From assembly GCA_907164885.2 (NCBI GenBank), contig OU015490.1, forward strand, positions 11,337,466-11,401,465: a stretch of 64,000 bases of DNA, written 5' to 3'. The notes beneath the pieces are model-generated. The model saw only the letters and a list, made by a program, of their open reading frames with translations. It had not been told where the DNA came from and ran no database searches. This stretch comes from Dolomedes plantarius (taxonomy: Eukaryota; Arthropoda; Arachnida; Araneae; Dolomedidae). This document shows positions 22,161-33,329 of the stretch, piece by piece. The translations under genes and the position numbers were made by a program. Position 1 is the stretch's first letter; every line of letters begins with the position of its first letter.

Positions 22161-22775
22161 AGGCGCCCGGTGGCGTAGTGGTTAAAACCTTCACGCTGCC
22201 ACACCACACGTCCAGAGTTCAACCGTGCGACTGAGCAAGGTCGACCCACGTCTTTCATCCCTTGAGTCGGTCGATAAAATGAGGACCAAACATTCTTGGG
22301 AACGAACTACGGGGGTTCCGCATCAGGTTGACCACCTGATCGAGACATATTCTGTAGGGCAGTGCTCCCCAACTATTTAAACGCCGCGGACCGGTCAACG
22401 TTTGATAATTTTACTGCGGCCCTCTGAAGGGGGCTAAGACTGCAATTTTAATTCATAATCTTGAAATGTTTAATAAACAATAAACTAATTTAAAATAGTT
22501 AAGAGATTTCTTTTGTTATAAAGGTATAAGTTAGCACAAACCCGACAAAGTCGCACTAACCCGAGAGAAATACACCACAGTAATTAAAATGGAAATAATT
22601 TAATGTTCCCTAGGCGGCCCGGTAATATTTGATCCACGGACAAGTACTGATCCGCGGCCCGGGGGTTGGGGAAAACTGGTGTAGGGCACCCCAAACCCGC
22701 GGTCAAGAAAGCGGAGAGGGGCACCATTGGCCTTGTCCACATTCGGACTGTTGTGCCATGAGTTTAGTTTTACTT
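22161..22775 (+). repeat. tRNA-derived SINE, family S1, copy 2 (interrupted)
   Basis: The A-box region GGTGGCGTAGTGGTTAAAAC and B-box GAGTTCAACCGTGC head the element; the body matches copy 1 (13755-14037), including GTCGATAAAATGAGGACCAA. The SINE is split at 22360 by a hAT miniature element and resumes at about 22679 with GTAGGGCACCCC, ending near GCCATGAGTTTAGTTTTAC. Confidence 0.85.
22360..22678. mobile_element. hAT-type MITE nested in the SINE
   Basis: The left end CAGTGCTCCCCAACTA and the inverted right end CAGTTTTCCCCAACCCCCGG form imperfect hAT-style TIRs with CGCGGACCGG / GATCCGCGGCCCG just inside. The 8 bp outside are CTGTAGGG (22352-22359) and GTGTAGGG (22679-22686), seven of eight identical, as expected for a hAT 8-bp target duplication. 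Uninserted SINE copy 1 has CTGTATGG at this position, confirming the insertion site. No coding content (319 bp). Confidence 0.9.
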
Positions 22776-23810
22776 TTTAGAGTGACTTAATAAAGGAAGT
22801 TAATTCTATAATTTCTTAATCAAACTAGATAAAAGACCGTTTATTACACTCAAAAGTATCGAATAAACAAATTCCAATTGATAAAAATGAAAAAGTTAAA
22901 TTGTTAAATATTTAACACATTATATTGGAGAAAAAATATTTTTTTGAGTGATCTTAATAAGTAACTCCAATTTATTCAAAAAATATATATATATCAATAA
23001 TTCTGCTATATGTTACCCAAAAAGTTTAGCAAATAACTAAAATCAAAGGGATTAAGTACGAATTTCTAAAATACCGAAAACTCTTATAGAATAGTGTTCA
23101 GAATTATTGTTACTTTTGTGTCAAAATCAAACATTATATTTCAGTGAATTATATTTTTCATCTCTATTCAACTTATTGGATGTCAAAAGAATTGAACATA
23201 TGTTGAGTTCTCTTCGTTAAAACTAAGAAAACTTTAAAAAATGAAACTCAATTTTTCAATTTTATCGACATTTGCTTTTAAAAACATAACTTTTACTAAA
23301 CTCCAGATGATAAATATAGTTTAGACACAATTAATAACAGTTACTTTTCATTTCACAGGTGTTACGAACCGATCAATTTTGAAACCAGAAATTGTTACGG
23401 TATCATAAATATATTACGAGTAAACTGTCAATAAACATGATTTAAGTTGTAATTTTCAACTAAAAATATATTGCGAATTCAAGAAAATTATTAAACTTTT
23501 TTACATCGTATTATTTTTTAGTTTAAAATCATATATTATTATTTAGTAAAGGATTCATGGTATAGAAACTTAAAGGATTTAGGGAATAAAAACATTTTTA
23601 TCTACAATCTTCTTCATGGAAGTTACAACACCAGGGAATACCTCAGTTACAGTTATTAAATTTATTTGAGGGCAGATATGGATAAAAAGTATAAATCATT
23701 CAAATTACAAATCTATAAGTCCTAAAGAGCGTGCTAAAATGCTATTTTGTGCGTGTGCCTCTAGCAGGTATGACTTTTTGCAAAAGGCGTGCCACTGTGA
23801 GGTTCATAAT
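22776..23810. other. AT-rich stretch, nothing recognised
   Basis: No frames or repeat pairs of note. Confidence 0.55.
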
Positions 23811-24227
23811 CTAGATGACTGATTCTGAAATGTCATTGCATGCCGATTTAAGACTCATATAGAATGTTTTAGTTGTGACGGTGAGTTTTGTCATAAGGCC
23901 GAATTTTCGAAGAACCTTATCCCAAGTATCCTGTGGGGTAGAAATCAGGCGACCGAGTAGGCCAAGGAAAATGTGGTACTTGTCGGTCGCAGATGAAACA
24001 TTCGACAATTCAGGCAACATGATCACGAACATGTTTCTGTCATCATCACTTTCATCAAATTCTTCAGCATTTAATTCCTCATTTCCATCACTAAATATAA
24101 TACTATGAACTAGCTCAAGGTCTTTTTGATTATTCAAATCTAAAAAGCGTTTAGCTCTCATCATGTGAAAAAATAAATCAAAAACGTAAAGTGAATCTCG
24201 ATACTTTCGTAAAGCGTCAAGAGACAA
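23811..24227 (-). CDS. 138-codon open frame, unrecognised
   Basis: The minus-strand frame has a protein-like composition: a helical N-terminus (DLFFHMMRAKRFLDLNNQ), a strongly acidic middle (EELNAEEFDESDDDRN) and a C-terminal part with LLGRLISTPQDTWDKVLRKF. I do not recognise a domain. The basic, then DE-rich arrangement resembles N-termini of some transposases (for example piggyBac-derived proteins), but no catalytic part follows. A decayed Tc1-like gene begins about 100 bp away on the same strand, with no demonstrable link. It may be a fragment of a transposon gene or an exon. Confidence 0.35.
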   Translation of the reverse strand: MSLDALRKYRDSLYVFDLFFHMMRAKRFLDLNNQKDLELVHSIIFSDGNEELNAEEFDESDDDRNMFVIMLPELSNVSSATDKYHIFLGLLGRLISTPQDTWDKVLRKFGLMTKLTVTTKTFYMSLKSACNDISESVI

Positions 24228-24349
24228 ACGTTATCGGGCGCTTGTATCTAACAGATACTAATCTACAAATAAGCTTTAAAACAGGAAATACTCCTACACG
24301 TAACTGGTCGTTACTGCATTCCAAAGGAGAAGGTGGCCAGATGGACAGG

Positions 24350-25270
24350 TACTGATAAGGTCAAGGTCGTAATAACAAGTTTAGGGGACAAAAGCAGAGA
24401 TATTGACACACCTGTATCTGTGAGATCAACGCGCCCGATGAAGTGTTAAAAGATAGCTTTACGATGGCTTTGTAAATATAATAGACCTTCAAGGTCCAAT
24501 GCCTCTTTGATATACCGCTACCTGTTCATGTACCTGTGCTACCTGTAATACGTGAGCGCCGCTGAAATAGAATAGCCCTCCAAATAACTACTCTTGTAGT
24601 AGGTCCCAAATGATGCTCTACAGCGAACTCTTCCAGATGTTGTTTCCCAATGTATCTCCGAAAAAAGATCCGTCCTTAATGGGTCTGAAGATCGAAATTT
24701 AACTCGTCAGAATGCATGATCAAATTTCCAATGTTTTCGCTGTTGAACTGGGTGTTGAACCTTAAAACACCCTGGTGTCAATGGTGTAAGGTTAAATAAT
24801 GTCGCAATAAAGGATGTCGAACTACAAGACCTGGCTTTAGTAGTCTGTCGGTGAACAGTGATGGCAGATATTGAATGATGTGCCGCTATCCTTCGTTCTT
24901 GAGCTAATATAGTGGATTGCACTGTACACTTCCTTATCATCATACATGGCGAGTGTTTTTCTTCCCTTTCTGACGTAGAAAACATGGGATCCAAACACCT
25001 CACGATGTTGCTTAGAACCTCCTCTCTCCATTTTATCGAAGCACTCATAAACTGCACTAACGTTTCACCCAACGCGTGCAGCAATGTTACGAAGCGACAA
25101 ACCAACTTACCTTCGCCTTAAAAAAATGTTCCTTTTTCAAGCTCTATCAAGTATTCATAATGCTGTCTAGTTTTGCGATAATGAATGTTAATCTACCAGC
25201 AGAGCAATGCCAATCGAAATCATCGATGCAATGTTTAAGATTTGCTCTTCGAAACCTTCCTATAATATCC
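24350..25270 (-). pseudogene. Tc1-like transposase relic
   Basis: On the minus strand scattered across three frames I can read SISAITVHRQ, then LLKPGLVVRHPLLRHYLTL, then a tract ending in SDELNFDLQTH and VEHHLGPTTRVVIWRAI. Tc1-like enzymes have TVxRRLxxAGLxxRxPLLRxxLT, then the first catalytic Asp in (F/S)DESRFxL, then VxHHxGPxxGVMVWGAI, so the order is right. There are many frameshifts and stops. No second D or final E block could be found, and clear TIRs are not visible. An old, heavily eroded copy. Confidence 0.6.
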
Positions 25271-25310
25271 TCTGAGACACATATCATTTGCACTATTTAG
25301 CAGGCATTGT

Positions 25311-26238
25311 CTTTGCATGCGCCAGTGAGTTTTATAGTCATTCGTTTTTAAATTTCTTGATAAATATATAACTGTAAAAAAGAAATCTTATTTATTTAGC
25401 GAAAGAAATGTTCACACTAGGAAAAAATATAATGTATCAGTTTAAAATGTTTCCAACCGCGCTGAATTTAATAATAAAAAAAATCTTAATTTTCATATGA
25501 AAAATTTTGCTATTAATTTGAAAAAAATACATTTTTTTATTTTCCCCAAAAAACTTTATATTACTTTTAAATTTATGCTTCATAATTCACGTCTTTACTC
25601 AAATATTTCATACCTCTTTCGTATTAATTTTTTCGTGAAGTCAAATATATGTTCTATTTTATCTGATTAACGACTAAAAATTTGCCCAAACCTTCTTCCC
25701 CCCTTCACCAAAACAAAAAAGAAATAAAATAAAGCAAAGCCTTACGTGACTATACAACATAAAATCCTCCATATTAAAAACATCTAGAGGGCAAATTCTA
25801 ACATTTGACTAAGAGGTTAATTATATCGAGAATAAAACGAAAATGTCTATGATGTATATAGTAAATGCTGCTTTTAAGATGTCACAACATAACAGGTAAT
25901 TTTGACGTTTTGATGTTTTATTCCGATGTTTCATGGCATATTTAATTAAAAAAGAACATTAACATCCCTGTATATGCCAACAATATATTGTTCTCTTTAA
26001 GGGAACAAGGAATCTTCAACCTCAAATATTTTAATTTTCAATTTTTAACTTGAGAGACATACAGAATGAGAATAAGAAATATTTTTGTATAACATTAAGA
26101 CCATTATAATTCAAAATAATGAATTTTTTGCAGAACAATATTTACTTTTCAAAAAAAATTTTTTTTAAATGATAGCATTTATCAAAATGCTCCATGAGCA
26201 TTCCATATCATTTAAAAACCTTAGATCTTTTTATAAGT

Positions 26239-26301
<63 letters not shown>

Positions 26302-27979
26302 ATAATTATGCATTGAATTTTTTTTGTATGAATCTAATGCTATGAAAAAATTGTCTTTGTATCAGCCTGTTATTGTTTTAAATTTTGGGACTTTTTTGCA
26401 TCATATCATGGTCTATAAAGTTGAAAAATATTTGTGATTTCAAAGAGTGAACTTTCGTCAGTTTTTGTAACGAGAACTTCAGTTAACAATCCTGAAAAAT
26501 TTGGAACAAATCCGATGAAAATTAATGTGCACGAAGAATTTTTGAAAATTCTAGCATTTTTGAACAATTTTTTGAAAACAGGCTTTATTCTTCTATAAAA
26601 TACTTATTTGTGAATTGTAAGTGACATCAATATAGGAAAAAAAGAATATTAATTATTCTCATTTTGTATATAGAGTAAAATATTGAAAATAAAAAAAAGA
26701 ACGTCCCTTTCCCCCTTAAAATTCATGTATAATGTTTTAAAGTTTATAATTTATCAATAAATCATTAATATTCCTGCTATTAAACTTTGCAGGAATTCTT
26801 TATGAACGTACCACTTACTGTAGTCACATAATTATGAAATCTGACAATTTTTGTACATTTATTACTTCTGAAAAGCGTGTTCTAACATTTTACTAATATT
26901 TTACAGACATTTAAAATATTTTGTCACATTTCAACTTTCTTGTCAGAAAATTTAAATGCTGCATTATGTTTTTTTTCATTTCCATGAAATCTTTCTCGTT
27001 ATATTTAATCAAAACATCCAAAACTGATTTTATACGATTTATAAATGGAAAAAAATGTAGAATGCGTACCAAAACGTGTTGGAAGTTTAGAAGCCGTATA
27101 CCTTCAGAATAAGGAGAAATTGTCAAATTTTTGGGAATCAGGACATCAAGTTAGGTCAAATACCTATAGATACTAATCAATTTCCGTTCTAGGAATGTCC
27201 AATGAAATGTTGCATTTTAAAGAGGTAAAAAGTAGATCGAATTGCATTCATATCTAAGTTTCAATTATATTTGTGAACCATGTCATTTAACAATAAGAAA
27301 TACATTTATTGTCGTAAATGTATCACTGAAAATTTGTAATAAATTCACTTATAAAAACTTTGGTTTATCTTTCTAAATCTAAATTTTTACTTTGCTATAT
27401 TTACTTGTTGATTTATCCGGATATTACATTAAAAAAAGATAAATGTCACTGAAAATTATATCCATTTAACGTCGCAAGTTTCGTGAAATGAAAACCGATA
27501 CCATCTGTGTCAAGTTCTAATAAGTATATTCCATGATGATTAATAACACTGACGTACTTAAGTACCTGATGTCACTCAAAGTTGAAACGTATTGTTCTCC
27601 TTTGAAACTTAAGAGTATTTGGGATCAATAACTCAAGACTTTAAAAAATATATACTTTTATTGTAAATATAATGAAAGTGATCGTATCTTTCACTATGAT
27701 AATTAAGTATCCATGAAATACATTTGATACTTCACATTAAATATTATTTGTGAAGCATCCGTTTACTAATTAACAATTTTTCTCTGTACTGCAAAGTGTG
27801 CATGGATTTTGAGTTTCATAGCAGGCACATGAGATAAAAAAGCCCCATGAAAAAAAATTTCCTTTTTTTGTTCAAATATCGAAAACTAAACTGAAAGATT
27901 AGTCGGTTCACTTACAGAAATATTGACAGAATGATTGGTTAGTTCAGTAGTTTATACTCTCCGCCCACATGGTACAGGG
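25311..27979. other. AT-rich stretch with one microsatellite
   Basis: No gene recognised. 26911-27126 is open on both strands for about 65-70 codons without motif. A (TA)n tract lies at 26245-26298. Confidence 0.5.
26245..26298. repeat. (TA)n microsatellite
   Basis: 27 uninterrupted TA units. Confidence 0.97.
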
Positions 27980-29079
27980 CACAGGTACTCAACCTGTGGT
28001 CCGCGGGCCTCATTCGGCCCGTCCAACAATATTTCCAGTTTTCCAAAACTTCTAACATGCGATAGAATACGTGTGCTGCAATATCTTCAATGCGTCTAGA
28101 GCAGGTAGAATCAGAGAGCTGCATGTTTTTGATTTGAGTTATTATTTGGTTTTTATTGCTAAATTTATGAAATAATACGTTGGAAGCACTGAGAAAGCAG
28201 TCCTTCACAACCTCTGTGTCAGTAAACGGTTTCATATATTTCCCAAGTATGTAACAAATATCGTATGACGCTCTTGTCATCGATGAATCTTGTGAAATCT
28301 CCACTGATAAAATATTTTGTTCTTGTTGCAATGGTTTCTTGACAAAAGTTAAGCTGCAAGGAAAAGCGTTATTAAGCTTTGTGTTTCGTAGTATAATGAT
28401 GAACGATGTTATATTTTTTTAATATAACATTCTCACGAGAGATCAAGCATGTGACCAAATAATTTTTATTTTCAACAAAGAAATATTCTTCTTCCCAATT
28501 GTCTTGAAAAAATCTCTTTTCATCAGACAATTTTCGTTTGCCGTTTAAAGAAACTCCTGCCATTACGGGAATCGAATTATAACGAAGCAAGACGTTCAAA
28601 ACAGCAAAGAAGGCTGATCCGTTTCGCGTAATAAGCATTTATAATGTCACTTATAATGCGCGTAATAAAGCATAAAAATGTCACGCATAAACGTTATTAC
28701 CACAGATAAATATCTTATTAATTAACTTTAGACACGTATAATACGTCATCATAGGGTGGTGGTGTTTCCGATGGGGGCTCAAGTTTAGATGTAAAAATCT
28801 TTTCGTTGGCCAAAAGCCAAGACTATTGAGTTTATAGTTAAGGGGCACAGGCGTCAAATGCAGTAAGATTTGAGAAAGTGATGATTGTTCAAGTTATTAT
28901 AAAACTTATAAAAATATAAAAAATATATAAAAAAATATAAATAAATATAGAAAACTTAAAATGCCAGTTTTTTAATTACGTTTCTAATAATGAAAAAATA
29001 AAAATTAATGTGTTATGGGCCACACATGTTTGCTTGACGGGCCGCATGCTACCCGCGGGCCTCAGGTTGAGTACCTCTG
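27980..29079. mobile_element. hAT element, internally deleted
   Basis: The left terminus CACAGGTACTCAACCTGTGG and the inverted right terminus CAGAGGTACTCAACCTGAGG are near-identical TIRs and continue with CCGCGGGCCTC / GGCCCGCGGG and a CGGCCCGTC block. Eight bp outside read GTACAGGG (27972-27979) on the left and TTACAGGG (29082-29089, two bases beyond the right TIR) on the right, a plausible diverged 8-bp hAT target duplication. The interior encodes only the N-terminal part of a hAT transposase, on the minus strand. Confidence 0.8.
27990..28638 (-). pseudogene. hAT transposase N-terminal part (BED zinc-finger type)
   Basis: On the minus strand the first frame contains KRKLSDEKRFFQDNWEEEYF, then LVTCLISRENVILKKYNIVH and HYTTKHKA. 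Vertebrate and arthropod hAT proteins of the SCAND3/GTF2IRD2-like group have KRKxxDExRxFxxxWExxYFF, then CLICxxxxxVxKxxNLxRHYxxxH, a BED-like zinc finger. Here the second cysteine of CLIC is S, so metal binding is impaired. A second frame (28331 downwards) has TRASYDICYILGKYMKPFTD and CSRRIEDIAAH, the helical region that follows. The RNase H catalytic core is missing, and the coding end runs into the TIR. Confidence 0.75.
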
Positions 29080-29081
29080 GG

Positions 29082-29749
29082 TTACAGGGTGAAAATAAAA
29101 TCATTTCGCAATTGGCGAATAAAGTATTTGCTTTTGAAGGAAAATTAAACATCTATCACGGAGAAATAAAGAACCAAGTATTGCTTAACTTTCTAACCGT
29201 AACAAAAGCTAAACAAGATGGAATGACTTCCCAAAAGAAATATGAGATATTTTAAAATTATTTAACTACTTTATATAAGGAATTTAAGACAAGGTTTCAG
29301 GACATACATTGTACCTAGATTTGTTTGTTGCTTATATAAAATCCCTGGCACCTAGAAACAGCAACTATAACACAATTAGCTGAATTTGGATATCATTATG
29401 TAAAGTTATTTGATAAATTTATCGAGATTAAGAATAATACTAATCTGAAAACTATTTTTAAAGAAATGAGAGAGGAAAACGAGTACATGGATTTCTGGAA
29501 ATTAGTCTCTGAAAAATATAAAACTGTACAAAATTGTCCCTTTCTGTTGCTCACCTTATTCGCATCAACGTATCTTTGTGAATCATCCTATTCTAAAATG
29601 AAATATGCGAAAAATGTATAAGGAATCGAGTTACTGATTCTCACCTTGATGACATATTGAGGCTAGCATGTAGCAATTATAAACCCGATTTGTCTGATAT
29701 AGTAAAAAAAATGTCTTCCGTATCAAAAAGCACCCTAACTTTAAAATAA
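29082..29749 (+). pseudogene. hAT transposase C-terminal part
   Basis: On the plus strand the frame beginning at 29082 reads LQGENKIISQLANKVFAFEG, which is the LQGxxKLIxxLYxxIxxFxxKL helix of hAT transposases. A stop follows at 29253. The frame resumes with FIEIKNNTNLKTIFKEM and CPFLLLTLFASTYLCESSYS. It ends after one more shift with RNRVTDSHLDDILRLACSNY, stopping at 29747-29749. These are the hAT C-terminal dimerisation segments (FxSTYxCExxFSxMKxxK, RxRLxDxHLxxxLRxA). The left part of this protein would be expected upstream of 29082, exactly where the deleted hAT element ends, so the gene was interrupted or joined there. Confidence 0.8.
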
Positions 29750-30029
29750 ACAATTGGAAGAAAGTTTAATCTTGAGTTTTTTTTTGGAATAATGTATTTT
29801 GAAGTACACAAATATGATGAAAAAAATCATATTGGGAAATACGCTGTTGTTAATGTTTGAGCTAGTATTGACAGGTATGATGATAAATAATAAGTACTGT
29901 TATTCTGTTTTAACTTTATAAAATATTTGTTGATTTATCAGGTGGTGTGCATCCTTATCTTTAATCAAACTGAGTTCAACAAATAATGTTTTCCCTATAA
30001 GGATTTTTTTTCGTCATATCACTATAACG

Positions 30030-30096
30030 TTGCGGCCCTTTCAATTTGGAATTTAGGTGAATGCGGCCAGACTCAAAAAAAGGTTGAGTATGGCTG
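30030..30096. mobile_element. hAT-type right terminal fragment
   Basis: The block TGCGGCCAGACTC, then AAAAAAAGGTTGAGTATGGC, resembles the right ends of hAT elements (inverted: CCATACTCAACCTTTTTTTG). It could be the terminus of the element whose C-terminal transposase ends at 29749. Confidence 0.55.
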
Positions 30097-30250
30097 GTAT
30101 AGTGGTTAGCGTCTGAGCTAACACATAGTAGAATTCTGTTCAAATCCCAAATACAGCTTTGCTGTGTCTGTGACGCCTCCCTCATAGGAAGCAATTCTGG
30201 TCAAATGGTTCTCCTATAATAAAGTAGCCAGCAAAACTTCTCGGATCGTC
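30092..30250 (+). repeat. tRNA-derived SINE-like sequence
   Basis: GGCTGGTATAGTGGTTAGCG contains an A-box-like block; CTGTTCAAATCCCAAAT, about 45 bases later, is a B-box-like block. The downstream body, with GCCTCCCTCATAGGAAGCAA, is not seen elsewhere in the window. The 3' limit is uncertain. Confidence 0.6.
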
Positions 30251-30377
30251 ATAGGTCAATGTCAAAAGAAATACCTACAGTCAAAAGACAAGTGCCTACC
30301 GGATTGAAAAAAAGTAAAATGTATATGCAAGTGTTCATTAGTCTTATGAAACTTCAAATTGACAATAATTATGACAT

Positions 30378-31102
30378 ACTAGCTGAATACCCGTGCTTCG
30401 CTAGGGATTACATTCGTATTAAATACAACGGTCAATGTATGGAATTATTGGCAAAATAAAATACATTACATATTTATAAGAAAATCGTAATGGATATTTT
30501 TATAGACAAAATAATGTAGAAGAAACTATTCAAATTGAATACAACGGTCAATGTATGCAATTAATTTGTATATTTAATATCCATAAAACATACTGTTTTG
30601 AATTAAATTCTTAAAAAACTTCCATCTCGATTAGTCTAGGGTTAAATTTTATCTTTTATCGTATTTCAATAATATTTTTGTCAATTTATTTCATTGTTAT
30701 GCACGTGACGAAAAAATTAATTTAATGTATCACAAAAAGAAAAGAAACCACGTGATCAGCATTTGATAAATTAAATACTAAAAATTAATCTTTAAAAATT
30801 CACCAGAAATAAGAAAATGGCGGTAAAAACTCGAAAAAGATTTCATTTTAAAGGACTTTTTATGATCTTTCTCGTAATATAAACTTTATAACCCTCAGAT
30901 TATAATTATTATTTTAAATGCAAACTTTACAAAAACAGATTAAAAATTTAATTTAAAAAAATCTACTAATTTTTCAAAAATCTTTCTTAGTGCACCTCTA
31001 CACTAAGAAGAATCGACATTCAAAATTTCAGCCCTTTAGGTCCAGCGGTTTGGTTTGTGCGTTATCTGTCAGTCAGTCAATCAATCAGTAATCATTGAAC
31101 TG

Positions 31103-31104
<2 letters not shown>
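30378..31104. repeat. Interspersed repeat family A, copy 2
   Basis: It starts ACTAGCTGAATACCCGTGCT and ends after CCAGCGGTTTGGTTTGTGCG with a CAGTCAGTCAATCAATCAGT tail that leads into a TA tract. Same order of blocks as the copy at 7458-8255. ATACAACGGTCAATGTATG occurs twice within this copy, so an internal duplication of the head is present. Confidence 0.75.
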
Positions 31105-31160
<56 letters not shown>

Positions 31161-31173
31161 ATATATATATATT
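31104..31173. repeat. (TA)n microsatellite
   Basis: A TA tract with one CT interruption, directly after the tail of repeat family A copy 2. Confidence 0.95.
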
Positions 31174-32955
31174 ACTAACAATAATTTTCACTGATGAAGA
31201 TATTTTCTTCATTTAAAACAGTATTTTCACTTTGTTTTCTTTAAAAGAATGAACTTTTTCATCATAAAAGTTAAGAACACGCATACATACAATAACGTGG
31301 ATGAACAGGAATGGTTTGGATTAAAATACATGTCTTACTTTCACTCTCCTTATTACCTTTACAAACAAAAGCAAAACACAAAAAGATGTATATATTTCAT
31401 AACTGGAGTAAATAATTCCCAGAAATTGAAATTTATAACCTTTAGTAAAGAAGGTATTTTCTAATAGTTAAATAATGTATTAATATTCTCTTTTATATCA
31501 TAAAAATTCCAGATCTTTTTCCGTATATTAATGCAGATTAAGTTAAATATTTTATCATGATCTCTCGTGTGGGGAATTTAAATTATGCATCAGATAGCGA
31601 AGGCTTTTAATTTGACTTCCACGGTTTTGCTGGAAAAATTTATTACCAAACATTGATACCATTGTTTTAGTAACGTATTCACCAGTCCCAAAAGTTTTTG
31701 AAAATGCAGCATCGTCTAAATTTCCGTGAAAAGATAAATAAGAAAAAATAAATACCCTACCAAGATTAGTTGACGGAAAACAATACATACATTAAAATGC
31801 TAATTAATTTTTCGCATTGTTTTCCCTCGCATCTCTCAAAAGCAGTTAATCACTCTTTTCATTTGAGTGCTACATTTTATACTACACAGCTTTTAACGTA
31901 TAATAACCTTTCAAGTGTGATTAATGATTACCGACTAGTATATAATTACACATGCTTACACAGCGGCATGTTGAATATTTAGGAAATTTATTACTTTCTC
32001 GTAAAAGATAAATGAAAACTGAATGCTTTGAAATAGGATGAAGTTGTTTGGAAGGGTAGGAAAGAGTGGCATTTTGTGATTTAATGTAATAAAAGTTAAC
32101 ACATTTACCAAAAAAAAACTGTAATTTACGCGATTATCCAAGTTAATATTATTGCTAATTTAGAGACCTGATCTTCTAGCTGAACCATACACGCATGTGT
32201 AAAGAAATTCCCTTATTTGAGTTAAAAGGTTACTTTAAAAGCTAAAAGTGAAAGCAAAATCACATGCACCTATGCTTGCATATCCTTATGATGGTATGTA
32301 TATAATATTGTCGTAGAACAAAAGGTAAAAGAGCTGCACTTTTAGATCAGTTCTACTCTATCAACATAGAAATATTTCCAACATATACTTAGAAATTCTA
32401 GTTCAAGTTAACTGCACATTTTTTCAAAATGTGGACAATTACTGTTTATTTTAATATTTGAAAGTCTGGAGGGACGATCGCTTTGACACGTTTACTCAAT
32501 TTTTCGTTTTAAACTGACGACTAACGATTTGATTATGTTTCCATGATTCCTTAACATTTATTTGGTGTTTTATTCACGACATCTTAAAATTTTTAGTAAT
32601 TTGTAAAAGGGTGGTGCATGGATCTCTAGGGAGAGTGTCATAATTCTGAGATCGTATCCCCAAGAATTAGGAGGAGAGGCATTTTAAATTAAAGGACAAA
32701 CATAAGAACTAAAAATTTTTCAGATTTTTTTAGATGATATTATCATTTAAATTTCCTCTAAAATTTCATCTAAATTAACTAGTTCATTGAATGTTTTATC
32801 ACCGTTTTCATGCAACAGGCTTATTCTCCGTTGGAATTTTATGGTCACGGACTTTACTTTTTTTCTTTACTTTTCTTTCCAGTTTTGTGAGAAAATGATA
32901 CTTTTGGTAAATTTATTCAAATCATAGAAAGTACACGTAATGTAATAATCTCCTT
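31174..32955. other. Mostly featureless; one weak exon-like open stretch
   Basis: On the minus strand 31555-31788 is open for 77 codons, with an acceptor-like TTTAG inside followed by DDAAFSKTFGTGEYVTKTMV. I recognise no family and give this low weight. The rest is AT-rich without frames. Confidence 0.3.
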
Positions 32956-32969
32956 ACTACAAGTGGTGA
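32956..32969. repeat. 14-bp target-site duplication, left
   Basis: ACTACAAGTGGTGA, identical to 33316-33329, flanking the SINE. Confidence 0.95.
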
Positions 32970-33315
32970 GGGCGTGGTATCCCATTTGGCAAGAGCAGCG
33001 GGCCAGTGATCTGAACGTCCCTGGTTCGATGCTCGTAGCTGCAAATCTACCGCTGTGTTCACTAATGGTGGCCGGGGCTCGTAAAATAGGGCGTGGCTAC
33101 AATGTCCTAGAAGTTCTCAAATTTACCTCTGGAGGTGCGGGGTCAAGTGTTCCGGTCTCGTCACTTGACTCTGTTCAAAATTACGGGACCGGTCATTTAG
33201 CCAAGTCGGACTCCGACCTTTGTGGTGCTAATTCAAAACAGGAGCCGCACCTTCATCGCCCATAACCTTCGGGACTTGGTATGATGCTTGATGTCGGTCA
33301 AGGGGCATAAGCCAC
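32970..33315 (+). repeat. SINE-like element, family S2, with exact target duplication
   Basis: A 346-bp GC-rich insertion in AT-rich DNA, bounded by an exact 14-bp direct repeat, as produced by LINE-driven integration. The head contains a B-box-like CTGGTTCGATGCT at about 33021-33033; the A box would be in GGGCGTGGTATCCCATTTGG (33.9% divergence from consensus cannot be calculated here and is not claimed). The 3' end GGGGCATAAGCCAC lacks a poly-A tail. A 100-codon frame across it is a by-product of the base composition. Confidence 0.75.
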
Positions 33316-33329
33316 ACTACAAGTGGTGA
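33316..33329. repeat. 14-bp target-site duplication, right
   Basis: Exact match to 32956-32969. Confidence 0.95.

Noticed and set aside
23811..24227. piggyBac transposase N-terminus
   Set aside because: Only the acidic composition is suggestive. No catalytic domain, TTAA or TIR is nearby, so it is reported as unrecognised.
32963..33265. 100-codon open frame
   Set aside because: It lies entirely inside the tRNA-derived SINE with its target duplication; no protein family resemblance.
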